Positions 37,421 to 46,626 of a stretch of DNA of 64,000 nt are shown here, piece after piece. The translations under genes and the position numbers were made by a program. Below the pieces are notes generated by a model. The model was not told the DNA's origin. It saw only the letters and a program-made list of their open reading frames with translations, and made no database searches. The DNA lies in NCBI RefSeq assembly GCF_003515945.1, contig NZ_QWLM01000009.1, positions 1-64,000 of the forward strand. The letters run 5' to 3'. The DNA is from Dermacoccus abyssi. Lineage in GTDB: Bacteria > Actinomycetota > Actinomycetes > Actinomycetales > Dermatophilaceae. The first letter of the stretch is position 1, and each line of letters begins with the position of its first letter.

Positions 37421-39691
37421 GTGCACGTGAACTCCCCCGGCTCGTCCCTCTCTCTTCGCCGTCTCGAGGCCTCCGACGCCGTCGGTGCATTCACGTTCCT
37501 CGCCGGCGCTTTCGCCGTCAACCGAGCTGGCGTCGCCTGGCCCGACATCGCGCGTCTCGTCTTCGCGTACGGCCTCACCGTCCTCGGCCCCGGGCTCGTC
37601 ATCACGCGGCGCTTCCCGACGCTCACACGGGTGGGACGGCTGAGTGTTGCCTTCACCGCCGGCCTTGCCGCGCAACTTCTCGGGTGGGCCGTCGGTGTCG
37701 CCACCGGACAGACCTGGCTGGTCCTAGTAACGCCCGCGCTGTTCGCGGGCCTGTGGGAACTCGCGTTCCGCCGCTTCGCGCCCGCACCTCGCACCCAGGA
37801 AACTGCCGAGGCGCCCCGCAGCCGCTGGTGGGCCGTCGGCGCACTCCTCGTCAGTAGCGCCGTCGCCCTGCATTCCCTGGCACTTACCCTGTGGCGCATC
37901 ACGCCTCTCGACCACCACCTGCGCTGGTACCAGGACATGGAGTGGCACGTCGCGATCTCCGCACTCGCCATGCATCAGGTGCCGCCGACCGATCCCCAGT
38001 CAGCTGCCGAAGGACCCTTGTCCTACCACTGGTTCAGCAACGCCCACGGCGCCGCACTGAGCCTTGCGAGCGGGGTCGACATCGACGCGGTCTCCGTCGT
38101 CGCGTGGTTCCTGCCCGTGGGGTTGGCGACGCTCGGCCTCGCCTACGAGATGGGTCTTTCCCTTTCTCGTTCGGCCCTCGTCGCGGCCCTGGCTCCGCTG
38201 CTCATCGCCGTCCCACCCGTCGCGCTGTTCAGCGAGGTCATCGACACCGGCTCGACGTTCGCGCTCATCTGGCTCAGCCCTTCGCACCTTTTCAGCCTGC
38301 CCCTGTGCCTGTTGCTCACCTGGGTCGTCATCATCATCCTGCGAACGCCTCGCGTCCCGGTGCCGACGGCGGCGCTGGCTCTCCTGCTCGCTCTCATGGG
38401 CCCGGGTACGAAGGTGTCGATCCTGCCGACGCTCATGGGCGGTCTCGGCATCGTCACCGTGCACGCGCTGTGGCGCCGGCGCGGTGTCGTCCGGCCCATC
38501 GTGCTCGGCGCCGTCGGCGGAGCCATCGTGCTCGGGACAGCACCTCTCTTCGCCGGCGGCGGGGGCGGTTCGATCTTCCTGCTCGGTGCCACCGCCCGCC
38601 AGCTGCGGCCGTGGAGAGAACTTCAGAAGATGGGGCGCGAGCCGGGTTTCGACGTGCTCGCTCTGTTCGTCGTGGCGTTGCTCGCGACCTACGCAGTCAT
38701 CCTCTTGGTGGCGGCGATCGACGACGTCGTGGCGCGCTCGATGTTCATCGGTATGTTCCTGGTAGCCGTGGCGGCCATGTTCGCGCTCGCTCACCCCTCC
38801 CTGTCGCAGGTCTACTTCATGCGCGGGCTGCAGCCCGTGTCGGCGGTCTTCATCGCCTGGGGGTTCGTCGCGTTGGTCAACGGGGCACGCAGACGCTCCG
38901 ACACGCGGGCGGTGGCCCTGGCCGCTGGAATCATCGGCGGCGCCTCGTTCGGTGTGGCCCTCGTGTGGCAACGCACGTCCGTCTACGAGCACCTCGCGCC
39001 GCTTCGGATGTCGCGTATGGCCCCGATCGCCGGTGTTGTCCTCCTGCTCGCCCTCGTGAGCATCGTGTTGCTCGCGCGCCGCAAGCGGCACCCGCGGGCC
39101 GCACTCTCACTGGGGGCTTCCGTTCTCGGCTACAGCCTGGCTGCCCCCGTCCTTGCCACTGCGTACACGATGACCCCCGAATACGCCCCGGTGGTCAAGC
39201 CCGCCAATCCGCCGACCGCCACCTCTCCACTCACCGAGGACGAACTCGAGGCGGGTCGCGCCCTTGCGCAGGCGAACCCGGAGTCGTCACTCGTGGCGAC
39301 CAACGTGCACTGTGCGGCCGTCGTGACCGTCGATCACTGCGATGCACGGGGTTTCTGGGTGTCGGCCATCACGCGTTCGCCGGTCGACATCGGGGCCTGG
39401 GCCTACAGTTCCAGCGCCCGGATCCGGAACGGTGTGGGCGGTTACCGCTACATGTACCAGCCGTACTACGACACGACGGCGTTCGCCCAGAACGAGCGAG
39501 CGTTCTCGGCTCCGGATCGTCAGGTGCTCGACGCTCTCGCCGCACGCGGGGTGCGCTACCTCTACGCCGACTCCCGCGCGTCGAGGGTCTCGCCGGAGTT
39601 GGCCGACCTCACGACCACGATCTTCAGTTCGCCCACGGTCTCCGTCTACGAACTGCCCCCGCCCTCGAAGGCCGCCAGTAGCGCGAGCTGA
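37421..39691 (+). CDS. Large polytopic membrane protein, GT-C-like
   Basis: The 756-residue protein has about 14 hydrophobic helices up to residue ~590 and an extracytoplasmic C-terminal domain of ~150 residues. Features suggesting a GT-C-type membrane glycosyltransferase are an acidic loop early on (HLRWYQDMEWHVAIS) and the periplasmic loop PLSYHWFSNAHGA. No family signature is decisive, so an unassigned cell-envelope membrane protein is the safest call. GTG starts at 37421 and 37427 are both possible; the first is five bases after TATGCT. The 3' hairpin at 39705 marks its end. Confidence 0.65.
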   Translation: MHVNSPGSSLSLRRLEASDAVGAFTFLAGAFAVNRAGVAWPDIARLVFAYGLTVLGPGLVITRRFPTLTRVGRLSVAFTAGLAAQLLGWAVGVATGQTWLVLVTPALFAGLWELAFRRFAPAPRTQETAEAPRSRWWAVGALLVSSAVALHSLALTLWRITPLDHHLRWYQDMEWHVAISALAMHQVPPTDPQSAAEGPLSYHWFSNAHGAALSLASGVDIDAVSVVAWFLPVGLATLGLAYEMGLSLSRSALVAALAPLLIAVPPVALFSEVIDTGSTFALIWLSPSHLFSLPLCLLLTWVVIIILRTPRVPVPTAALALLLALMGPGTKVSILPTLMGGLGIVTVHALWRRRGVVRPIVLGAVGGAIVLGTAPLFAGGGGGSIFLLGATARQLRPWRELQKMGREPGFDVLALFVVALLATYAVILLVAAIDDVVARSMFIGMFLVAVAAMFALAHPSLSQVYFMRGLQPVSAVFIAWGFVALVNGARRRSDTRAVALAAGIIGGASFGVALVWQRTSVYEHLAPLRMSRMAPIAGVVLLLALVSIVLLARRKRHPRAALSLGASVLGYSLAAPVLATAYTMTPEYAPVVKPANPPTATSPLTEDELEAGRALAQANPESSLVATNVHCAAVVTVDHCDARGFWVSAITRSPVDIGAWAYSSSARIRNGVGGYRYMYQPYYDTTAFAQNERAFSAPDRQVLDALAARGVRYLYADSRASRVSPELADLTTTIFSSPTVSVYELPPPSKAASSAS

Positions 39692-39704
39692 GCCACCGAA
39701 GGGC

Positions 39705-39741
39705 CCGAAGGGTCGGCCGAGGTGCCTGGCCACCCATTCGG
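39705..39741. terminator. Hairpin after the large membrane protein gene
   Basis: CCGAA/TTCGG outer arms and GGGTCGGCC with GGCCACCC inside form an imperfect stem with one bulge. Confidence 0.5.
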
Positions 39742-39788
39742 TCTGCCTACCGTCTGTCGCGCTACGGTCTCGATCACATCGCGCCTCG

Positions 39789-40367
39789 ATGACGATTCAA
39801 ACCGTTGACGGCATCATCCGCGGTGCCTACCACTTCGCGAATCCCTCGTCCGCCACCGGAGCGCAGCAGGCCGACTTCTTCGTGTCGAACGGCGGCGGGT
39901 GGTCGAACGACGGCAAGACCCTGCCCGGGGCCCTCGACATGGAGTGGAACCCCTACGGCTCCATGTGTTTCGACATGACCCAGACGCAGATGCGCACGTG
40001 GATCAACGACTTCGTCACCCAGCACCGCACGCGTACCGGCGTGAACCCGATGATCTACACCGCCTCGACCTGGTGGAACCGCTGCGTCGGCACTGATGCG
40101 AGTGCCGCAGGTTCGAACGGGTCGCTCCCGCAGACCGGAACGACGCAGCAGGCCGTCGTCGTCAAGGATTCCGTTCTCGCCCAGAACCCGTTGTGGCTCG
40201 CGCGCTACAGCAGTTCGGTCGGCCCGCTGCCGACCATGTGGTCGTCACAGAACCGCATGCACGCGATCTGGCAGAACGCCGCGCTGGATGCGAAGGGCTA
40301 CGACACGAACATCTTCAACGGCTCGCTGACGCAGCTGCGCGCCTACGCGACCACCGGCAAGCTCTGA
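39789..40367 (+). pseudogene. GH25 lysozyme, missing the N-terminal part
   Basis: The 192 residues match the C-terminal two-thirds of Streptomyces-type GH25 muramidases: GIIRGAYHFANPSSATGAQQADFFV, GALDMEWNPYG with the DxE catalytic pair, VNPMIYTASTWWNRC and NPLWLARYSSSVG. The signal peptide and the first strand with the conserved DVSxxQ aspartate are absent, and no frame upstream to the stop of the previous gene encodes them. ATG 39789 falls exactly at the break. The gene is therefore a 5'-truncated remnant, unless it encodes an unusual short cytoplasmic form. Confidence 0.75.
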
Positions 40368-40376
40368 TCCCACCGT

Positions 40377-40410
40377 GAGCGGCGCCCGGGCCTTCGCTCG
40401 GGCGCCGCTC
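40377..40410. terminator. Bidirectional 12-bp hairpin
   Basis: Arms 40377-40388 and 40399-40410 are perfect, with a ten-base loop, between convergent genes. Confidence 0.65.
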
Positions 40411-40417
40411 GCCTGCG

Positions 40418-41362
40418 TCAGGACTCGAGGAACGAAGCCGGATCGTTCATGAAGTGACGCCACTGCCGCACGAGCCCGGCGTCGTCGTGATCGACCTCGC
40501 GGAAGCCCCGATCGTCGAGTTCGATGATGGTGGCGCCCGGCAGCGCCGCGAGGATCGGTGAATGGGTGGCGAGCAGGATCTGGTGCCTGCCCGTGCCCAT
40601 GAGCGCGGTGAGGTGACGCAGGAGGCGCAGTTGGTTGTCGAACGACAAGGCTGACTCCGGCTCGTCGAGCACGTAGAGGCCGGGCCGCTTCGGCTTGAAC
40701 CTCAGTTCCACGAGCGCGACGAATGACTCGCCGTGGCTGAGCTGGTGGAAGAGCGGCTCTTCGGGATCATTGCCCGGGTTGTCCTCGAGGTAACTGAAGA
40801 ACGAGTGCATCGTCTCGGCGCGCAGGAAGTAGCCGCCCTTGCCCTCACCGGCGTTGCGCACGATGTGCAGCTGATCACCGAGACCGGCCTCGGTGTTGCG
40901 CGTGCGGTGCCTGCTGCCCGTCGAACCGCCCTCGGGCGCAAGGCCGTAGGCCATGGCGATGCCCTCGGCGAGCGTCGACTTGCCGCTGCCGTTCTCGCCG
41001 AGCAGCACCGTTGCGGGGCCGGGCGTGAACCCCTCGAGCAGGAACTGACGGACGGCGGGGATGCCCTCCCACCAGTGGTAGCCGGGTTCGAGGGGCGCTT
41101 CGGACTCGTCCTCTTCGGGCTCCTCAAGCGACAACCACTGACGTTGGAAGTCGGTGAGGCCGTCGTCGGGTTCGGCGGCCTGCTCGGCCGCTGCCGGCTC
41201 GGGCGTCCCGGCGGTCTCGGGTGAGTCGTCGGCTTCTTCGCCGGGCCACTCGACGACCTCATCGTCCTCGAGCGAGTGCGCGATGAGCCGCTCGCGGACC
41301 TCGGGCCAGGCCTCGATGGTGCGCACGGGAAGGCGCGAGCGCACCCACTCCTCGTCACTCAT
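40418..41362 (-). CDS. AAA/ABC-type ATPase, standalone
   Basis: The 314-residue protein has an acidic, probably disordered region (residues ~30-90) and then an ABC-fold ATPase domain with Walker A GENGSGKST (~residue 122), a signature-like QLSHGESF, Walker B LYVLDEPE (~residue 228) and the H-loop ATHSPIL. This matches the AAA_21/YbjD-like group of small cytoplasmic ATPases lacking membrane partners. ATG 41362 follows AGGAGG at a good spacing. It is 26 bases downstream of the LOG gene on the same strand. No nuclease or defence partner is adjacent. Confidence 0.85.
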   Translation of the reverse strand: MSDEEWVRSRLPVRTIEAWPEVRERLIAHSLEDDEVVEWPGEEADDSPETAGTPEPAAAEQAAEPDDGLTDFQRQWLSLEEPEEDESEAPLEPGYHWWEGIPAVRQFLLEGFTPGPATVLLGENGSGKSTLAEGIAMAYGLAPEGGSTGSRHRTRNTEAGLGDQLHIVRNAGEGKGGYFLRAETMHSFFSYLEDNPGNDPEEPLFHQLSHGESFVALVELRFKPKRPGLYVLDEPESALSFDNQLRLLRHLTALMGTGRHQILLATHSPILAALPGATIIELDDRGFREVDHDDAGLVRQWRHFMNDPASFLES

Positions 41363-41388
41363 GAGACACCTCCTTGAAGCGACCGTGC

Positions 41389-41988
41389 TCAGAAACCGGG
41401 GCGCAGTTGTTGGCCGGTCACCGTGCATCGCGCGGCGAGGGCGTCGAGGGCCCGCTCGATGGTCGGCTCGACGACGGCGTCGTCGATGACGCTGCCGCGC
41501 ACGAACCCTGCGTCACTGATGCCCCGCAGCGCGTCGAGCAGCGGCCGCCAGAAACCGTCGACGTCGAGGAAGCCGACGGGCTTCGAGTGGTAACCGATGG
41601 TGCGCCAGGTCCACACTTCGAAGATCTCCTCGAGCGTGCCCAGTCCACCGGGAAGGGCGAGGAAGGCGTCGGCCCGCTCAGCCATCCCGGCTTTGCGGGT
41701 GTGCATCGTGTCGACCACGTGGAACTCCGTGAGGTCGCTGCGACCCCACTCGCGCTCGACCATGAGCGTCGGGATGAACCCGACGACCTCGCCGCCGGCG
41801 TCGAGGGCACCCTGGCTCACCGCGCCCATGAGACCCCCGCCGCCCGCGCCGTAGACGAGCACGAGGCCACGCTCGGCGATGACGCGCCCCGCCTCGTAGG
41901 CGGCGTCCATGAGGCCGGGATTCTTGCCCGGTGTGGAGCCGCAGAAGACGGCGACGCTGCGAAGCGGTGACTGGGATGACGTCGACAT
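41389..41988 (-). CDS. LOG-family protein (cytokinin riboside monophosphate phosphoribohydrolase-like)
   Basis: The 199-residue Rossmann-like protein has both LOG signatures: GSTPGKNPGLMDAAYEAGRVIAER and the active-site motif PGGLGTLEEIFEVWTW (PGGxGTxxE), with VYGAGGGGLMGAVSQGAL between them. LOG enzymes release cytokinin bases or, more generally, hydrolyse nucleoside monophosphates; in actinobacteria the physiological role is unclear. ATG 41988 (MSTSSQSP) is chosen because the fold begins ten residues later. It is adjacent to and probably co-transcribed with the AAA ATPase gene. Confidence 0.92.
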   Translation of the reverse strand: MSTSSQSPLRSVAVFCGSTPGKNPGLMDAAYEAGRVIAERGLVLVYGAGGGGLMGAVSQGALDAGGEVVGFIPTLMVEREWGRSDLTEFHVVDTMHTRKAGMAERADAFLALPGGLGTLEEIFEVWTWRTIGYHSKPVGFLDVDGFWRPLLDALRGISDAGFVRGSVIDDAVVEPTIERALDALAARCTVTGQQLRPGF

Positions 41989-42125
41989 GCGGCACACCCT
42001 AACGGGCCGGTCCGACACGACCCGATGCTGCGTCGTGGCCCTACCCTTGCGATGGGGCCGACAGCCACGACTCCAGTGCCGCGGCATGCCATGGCACCCC
42101 GGCCGACCCAACCTTCGTCGAGACG

Positions 42126-43517
42126 GTGACATCCTTGCCCAGTTCCAGCCCTCCCGAGCGCACAGCGCGCAGTTCAGCGACGGCGAGCGCTGACGACCTC
42201 TTCTCCTTCGCTCTGCGGATCGGGGAGTCACTCCTGCGCATTGGCGCGTCCTCGGAGGTCGTCACACGGGCCCTCCTCGCACTGGCGCGCACCAACGGTT
42301 ACCCCGACTGCACGGTCAACGTGACGATGGGGCAGATCACGCTGGGCTACGTACCGACCGAGACACTGCAACCGGTGACCCTCGTCAAGAACGTGGGATC
42401 CGTCGAACTCGACATCCCCACGTTGACGGCCATCGAGGACCTCGTGGGGGAGACGGTGACGGGGCGCGTCGGTGTTCTGGAAGCGTTCGAGAAGCTCAAC
42501 TTCATCATCGACCACGGTCGCTCTCCTCTGACCCTCCGGTTGATGGGGGCCTTCCTCATGGCGATGGGGTTCGCGTGGTTGCTCGGGGCGGATCTCGCCG
42601 CTGCACTCGTGGCGGCCGCGACGGCGGTGCTCACCGAGTTCCTCTCGACCGGTGCGAGCCGCATCATGCTCCCCCCGTTCTACGCGCGTGTGCTGAGCAG
42701 CGTCCTCGCCGTCGGTGCAGCCAGCCTCGCGCTCGCCTTGACACCGCTCACGCAGCCCGGTGTCGTCATCACGGCGTCCATCGTCACGCAACTTGTCGGT
42801 AGCGCTTCCGTGAGCGCCGTGCAGGATCTCCTCACCGGCTGGCTCCTGACCGCATGTGGCCGACTCATCGAGGCCGCCCTGCTCACCACGGGTCTCGTCG
42901 TCGGGACGATGGGTGGCCTCACCCTCGCCGAGAAGGCGGGACGATCGCTCGAACTGACCGCCGTGCAGCCGGCGTTGGATCTCTCCCAGACGTCGGTCGC
43001 TGCCGTCCTCATCGCCGCCGGTTACGCCGTGTCCTGCCAGGCGGGGCCGCGCAGCATCATTCTGTTCTCCCTCCTCGGCGCCCTCGGGCACCTCGTCTAC
43101 ACCGTGTCCGATCGCTCGGGTGTCTCGGGCATGAGTTCTACGGCCGCCGCCGCTACTGTGCTCGGCATCCTCACGGTCCTCCTCGCTCGCCCCATGAACT
43201 GGCCTGCCTCGGGGGCCCTCGACATCGCCGTCATCCCCCTCGTGCCGGGGATGGCCTTCTACCAGGCTCTGGCCGGGTTCGTGAACCACGACGCCAATGC
43301 GGCGGCCCATCTCTTCGAGGGCCTTGCCACGTCCATCGCCATCGGCGCCGGCGCCGTGCTGGGGCAGTTCGTCTCGAGTCGTGTGCTGTGGCAGGCGCGC
43401 AGAGCGCAGGTCAACCACCTCGCGAAGCGTGACGGCACGTCGATCGCCGAGGCCGAGTTCGAGGCGCAGGGCCTGACGACTCCCGACTTCCGACGCCCCT
43501 TCCACCGTCAGGCCTGA
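42126..43517 (+). CDS. thrE: ThrE-type threonine/serine exporter, copy 1
   Basis: The 463-residue protein is a single-chain ThrE transporter: an N-terminal cytoplasmic domain (DUF1212, beginning DDLFSFALRIGESLLRIGASSEVVTRALLAL), five helices, then a second five-helix DUF3815-type half (from about SSTAAAATVLGIL). ThrE exports threonine and serine using the proton gradient. GTG 42126 is the only in-frame start before the domain. A second ThrE homologue lies at 55867. The gene ends overlapping the convergent DUF1697 gene by ten bases. Confidence 0.88.
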   Translation: MTSLPSSSPPERTARSSATASADDLFSFALRIGESLLRIGASSEVVTRALLALARTNGYPDCTVNVTMGQITLGYVPTETLQPVTLVKNVGSVELDIPTLTAIEDLVGETVTGRVGVLEAFEKLNFIIDHGRSPLTLRLMGAFLMAMGFAWLLGADLAAALVAAATAVLTEFLSTGASRIMLPPFYARVLSSVLAVGAASLALALTPLTQPGVVITASIVTQLVGSASVSAVQDLLTGWLLTACGRLIEAALLTTGLVVGTMGGLTLAEKAGRSLELTAVQPALDLSQTSVAAVLIAAGYAVSCQAGPRSIILFSLLGALGHLVYTVSDRSGVSGMSSTAAAATVLGILTVLLARPMNWPASGALDIAVIPLVPGMAFYQALAGFVNHDANAAAHLFEGLATSIAIGAGAVLGQFVSSRVLWQARRAQVNHLAKRDGTSIAEAEFEAQGLTTPDFRRPFHRQA

Positions 43518-44032
43518 TCGGGCACCATCTTCTCGAGGGTGTTGAGGTTGCGCGTGGTCGTCGTCGCCTTGTACTCGCGCTTCGCCAGCAGCTTGGCCAC
43601 GGGCGTCGACGTCGTCGAACCCTTGAGGCAGCGCCAGTAGAGGTCGTCGCCGAAGACCGCGACGTGCTCGTCGTGGGGCGAGGCGTCGATGGCGGCCTGG
43701 GCGGCCTCGAACGCGGCGCCTCCCCCGAGGACGATGTAGCGGTGGTGGGCGTCGTCGAGTGTGAACGGCCAGTTCTCGACGAGGTCACGCACAGTCTCGG
43801 CCTCGCGCACGAGCACGTACGCCTCGTAGTCGAACGCGTCGCCGATGGCCCGCTCGGCCACCGTCTTCAGCTCGTCGGCGCTGCCGTCGAAGTCAACGCG
43901 GACGTTGCCCGTGGCGAGCCACGTCGTCACGTCGCGGCATCCCGCGTCGGCGAGCACCTTCCGCAACTCGGGCATCGGCACGCGAATGCCGCCGACGTTG
44001 ATGCCGCGCAGGAACATGACGTAGGTGCTCAT
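43508..44032 (-). CDS. DUF1697 protein
   Basis: The 174-residue protein starts YVMFLRGINVGGIRVPMPELRKVL and continues GCRDVTTWLATGNVRVDFDG, the conserved N-terminal pattern of DUF1697. RYIVLGGGA and EYKATTTTRNLNTLEKM complete the family features. The family has a ferredoxin-like fold and no known biochemical role. The gene is soluble, single-domain and convergent with thrE. Confidence 0.9.
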   Translation of the reverse strand: MSTYVMFLRGINVGGIRVPMPELRKVLADAGCRDVTTWLATGNVRVDFDGSADELKTVAERAIGDAFDYEAYVLVREAETVRDLVENWPFTLDDAHHRYIVLGGGAAFEAAQAAIDASPHDEHVAVFGDDLYWRCLKGSTTSTPVAKLLAKREYKATTTTRNLNTLEKMVPDQA

Positions 44033-44095
44033 GGGTCGAGTCTGCCCCGTCGCACCGGACTGTGGGGGCGCCGTGCCGCCGTCAGTCGTCAGTCG

Positions 44096-45630
44096 TCAGA
44101 CCGAATCGGAGGTCTCGGCGATGCCCTCCTCGGCGGCCTCGACGATCTCGCGGTCGCTACCGCCGCTGAACCCGTGACGCACGAACGACGCCACGAGGAC
44201 GACGGCGGCCACGGCGAGGCTGAACCACAGGTTCTGGCTCTGCTCCGAGTCGAACGCCATCATGACGAGCACGAGGACGATGAACGCGATCGTCGCGTAC
44301 GTGAGGCTCGGGAAGAGCCACATGCGCACACGCACGGCCACGCCGGCGGCGTCCATCGCGCGACGCGAGCGCAACTGCGTGAACGAGATGCACAGGTAGA
44401 CGAAGAGTGCCGCGCACCCGGCCGTCGAGAGCAGGTAGCCGAAGATCTCGTCCGGCAGCACGTAGTTGAGCCCCACGCAGAGGAACCCGACGACGACACT
44501 CGCGAGAATGGCCGCCACCGGCACGCCGCGGCTGTTCGTCCGCCCGAACGCGGCGGGAGCGTCACCGCGTTGGCCGAGGCTGAACGCCATGCGGCTCGCA
44601 GTGTAGAGCGCTGAGTTGAGGCAGCTCGCGACGGCGGTGAGGATCGCGAGGTCGAGCAGCGTCGTCAGGCGTCCGAGGCCGATCGTCTCGAGGGTGAACT
44701 GGTACGAGCCGACCTCCGCGAGCTTCGGGCTTCGCCAGTTGACCAGGGCCACGACGACGAAGATCGAGCCGAGATAGAAGATCGAGATGCGCCAGATGAC
44801 GCTGTTCACCGCGCGGCGAATGCCGCTGACGGGGTTCTTCGACTCGGCCGCGGCGATCGTCACGATCTCCGTGCCGAGGTAGGTGGTGGTCGTCGTGAGC
44901 ATGGCGGCGAAGATGCCGCCGAGGCCGTCGCCGAAGAAGCCGTTGGCCGTGAGGCCGGAAAGGCCCGAGACGTCACTCGTCGGCAGTAGGCCGAGGATCG
45001 CGAGGAGGCCGACGGCGATGAACGCGATGATGACCACCACCTTGACGAGGGCGAACCAGAACTCGAACTCGCCGTAGTTGCCGACGCTCACGAGGTTGGT
45101 GGCCGTGAGGATCGCCGTGATGAGGAAGGCGAAGACCCACTGTGGCCAGTCGATCCAGTTCGTCAGGATCGTCGCCCCGGCCGTTGCCTCGACGGGGATG
45201 ATGAGCGCCCAGGCCCACCAGTAGAGCCATCCGATGGAGAAGCCCGCCCACTTGCCGAGCGCGCGGTCGGCGTAGACGCTGAACGACCCGGTGTCGGGGT
45301 TGACCGTGGCCATCTCGCCCAGCATCCGCATGACGAGGACGACGACGAGACCAGCAGCCGCATAGCTGATGATGGCGGCCGGCCCGGCCAGTTTGATCGC
45401 GTTCGCCGACCCGACGAACAGGCCCGCGCCGATGACGCCGGCGATGGAGATCATCGTGACGTGACGCGGCTTGAGGCCGGATTCGAGGTGGTCGCGCCCG
45501 GCTCGGTGCTCGTCGCGGGCCCCTCCGGGGGCGACGCACACGTGCGCACCGGCTCGTCGTGGCGGGTGTCGTTCTGCTGCTCTGGACTCGGTGACGAACT
45601 GCGTTCGTCACCGCCTTCGTGAGTCGACAT
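44096..45630 (-). CDS. Amino-acid permease (GabP/AnsP-type APC), frameshifted near the 5' end
   Basis: After correction this is about 511 residues with 12 helices. GLKPRHVTMISIAGVIGAGLFVGS is the amino-acid transporter (AAT) signature and MLGEMATVNPDTGSFSVYA the following loop; GabP, AnsP and CycA are relatives, so substrate is uncertain. ATG 45630 has an excellent ribosome site (GAGGAGG) but its frame closes at 45451. The permease frame joins when one base is added in the C run at about 45528-45532 (reads ASPPGGARDEH), giving whole codons. Without that, the only start is GTG 45541, which has no ribosome site. A 41-residue zinc-ribbon gene lies upstream on the same strand. Confidence 0.85.
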
Positions 45631-45708
45631 GGCGTCCACCTTCCTCCTCAGCGGCGGTGAACACCACTCGAACGCCACGATCGGCTCACGTCGTGACGGC
45701 GTGCGGCG

Positions 45709-45834
45709 TCAGCTCGGGCAGGGGGCGCCCTCGCAGCACGGGCGGATCCAGCCGCAGCCGTCGCAGCGTTCGTGGGAGGTTTCCCAGCGCATCATCGTTC
45801 CGCAGTTGGGGCAGGGTTCGGTGAGGTCGGCCAT
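45709..45834 (-). CDS. 41-residue zinc-ribbon protein
   Basis: A short but well formed gene: MADLTEPCPNCGTMMRWE, then ERCDGCGWIRPCC and EGAPCPS. Two CxxC pairs (CPNC and CDGC) form a zinc ribbon and three more cysteines follow. It lies between the permease and the HAD gene, on the same strand as both. Function unknown; its size and spacing fit the tiny zinc-ribbon proteins scattered in actinobacterial genomes. The gene can be missed by length cut-offs. Confidence 0.65.
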   Translation of the reverse strand: MADLTEPCPNCGTMMRWETSHERCDGCGWIRPCCEGAPCPS

Positions 45835-45874
45835 GCGTCATACCATGCCACGCACCGGTGGCAACCCGTGAGCC

Positions 45875-46564
45875 TCAGGCGAGTTCGTCGATCCACGCAC
45901 CGACGCGCAGGTCGGTGACGGCGTCGTACACGGCCACCGCGCCCGCGTCCTTCAGCTCCGCGGCGGAGAAACCGCCGGTGCGGACGGCGACGCAGAGCAT
46001 GCCCGGCTGCGGCACGCGACCGGCCGATTCGGCGTCCCAGGTGGCGTCACCGACGAGCACACCGCGTCGGCCACCGGCCTCCTCGAGTGCCGCGACGAGG
46101 ATGTCCGGCTCCGGTTTGCTGTTGTCCGCGTCGTCGGAGGAGGTGACGGCGTCGACGTCGTCCCGCGTGAGCCCGAGCTTCTCGAGCGCGGCGTCCGTGA
46201 ACTCACTCTTACCCGAGCTCGCGAGCGCCACCTTGTAGCCCTTCTCCTGCACGGCCCGCACGGCGTCGGCCGCCCCGTCGAAGGCCCGCAGGTCTGGCAG
46301 CATCTGGCGGTACTCGCCCTCCCACGCGGTGCGCAGTTCGTCGCCGAGGCGCTCCTCGACGTCGTCGCCGACGACGCTCGGCACGAGCTGGTCGCCGCCC
46401 ATGCCCACGGCGCGGTGGATGCGCCACATCGGCGGGTGGAGGTCGTGCTGCGCGAAGGCGCGCGACCACGCGACGGCGTGGCGGTAGGTGGAATCGATCA
46501 GCGTGCCGTCGACGTCGAACAGGACGGTGTCGATGGCCTCCGCGGCCTCATCGTGCGTACTCAT
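45875..46564 (-). CDS. HAD-family hydrolase (phosphoglycolate phosphatase-like)
   Basis: The 229-residue HAD enzyme has motif I TVLFDVDGTLIDS, motif II VALASSGKS, motif III lysine in NSKPEPDIL and motif IV GVLVGDATWDAESA, so all catalytic residues are present. The alpha-helical C1 cap between motifs I and II fits the beta-phosphoglucomutase/phosphoglycolate phosphatase group. Substrate unknown. ATG 46564 (MSTHDEAAEA) is favoured over 46576. Confidence 0.9.
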   Translation of the reverse strand: MSTHDEAAEAIDTVLFDVDGTLIDSTYRHAVAWSRAFAQHDLHPPMWRIHRAVGMGGDQLVPSVVGDDVEERLGDELRTAWEGEYRQMLPDLRAFDGAADAVRAVQEKGYKVALASSGKSEFTDAALEKLGLTRDDVDAVTSSDDADNSKPEPDILVAALEEAGGRRGVLVGDATWDAESAGRVPQPGMLCVAVRTGGFSAAELKDAGAVAVYDAVTDLRVGAWIDELA

Positions 46565-46579
46565 GCGATCAGCCAACCG

Positions 46580-46617
46580 CCCTTCGGGTCGCCCGGCAAG
46601 GCAGGACGCCCGAAGGG
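46580..46617. terminator. Hairpin after the Q/N-rich membrane gene
   Basis: CCCTTCGGG (46580-46588) pairs with CCCGAAGGG (46609-46617) across a 20-base loop. Confidence 0.5.
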
Positions 46618-46626
46618 GTGACGGCG

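Noticed and set aside
37891-39681. Long plus-strand frame of ~596 codons inside the large membrane protein gene
   Set aside because: It is very rich in Arg/Pro/His and lacks any domain, while the other frame gives clean membrane helices.
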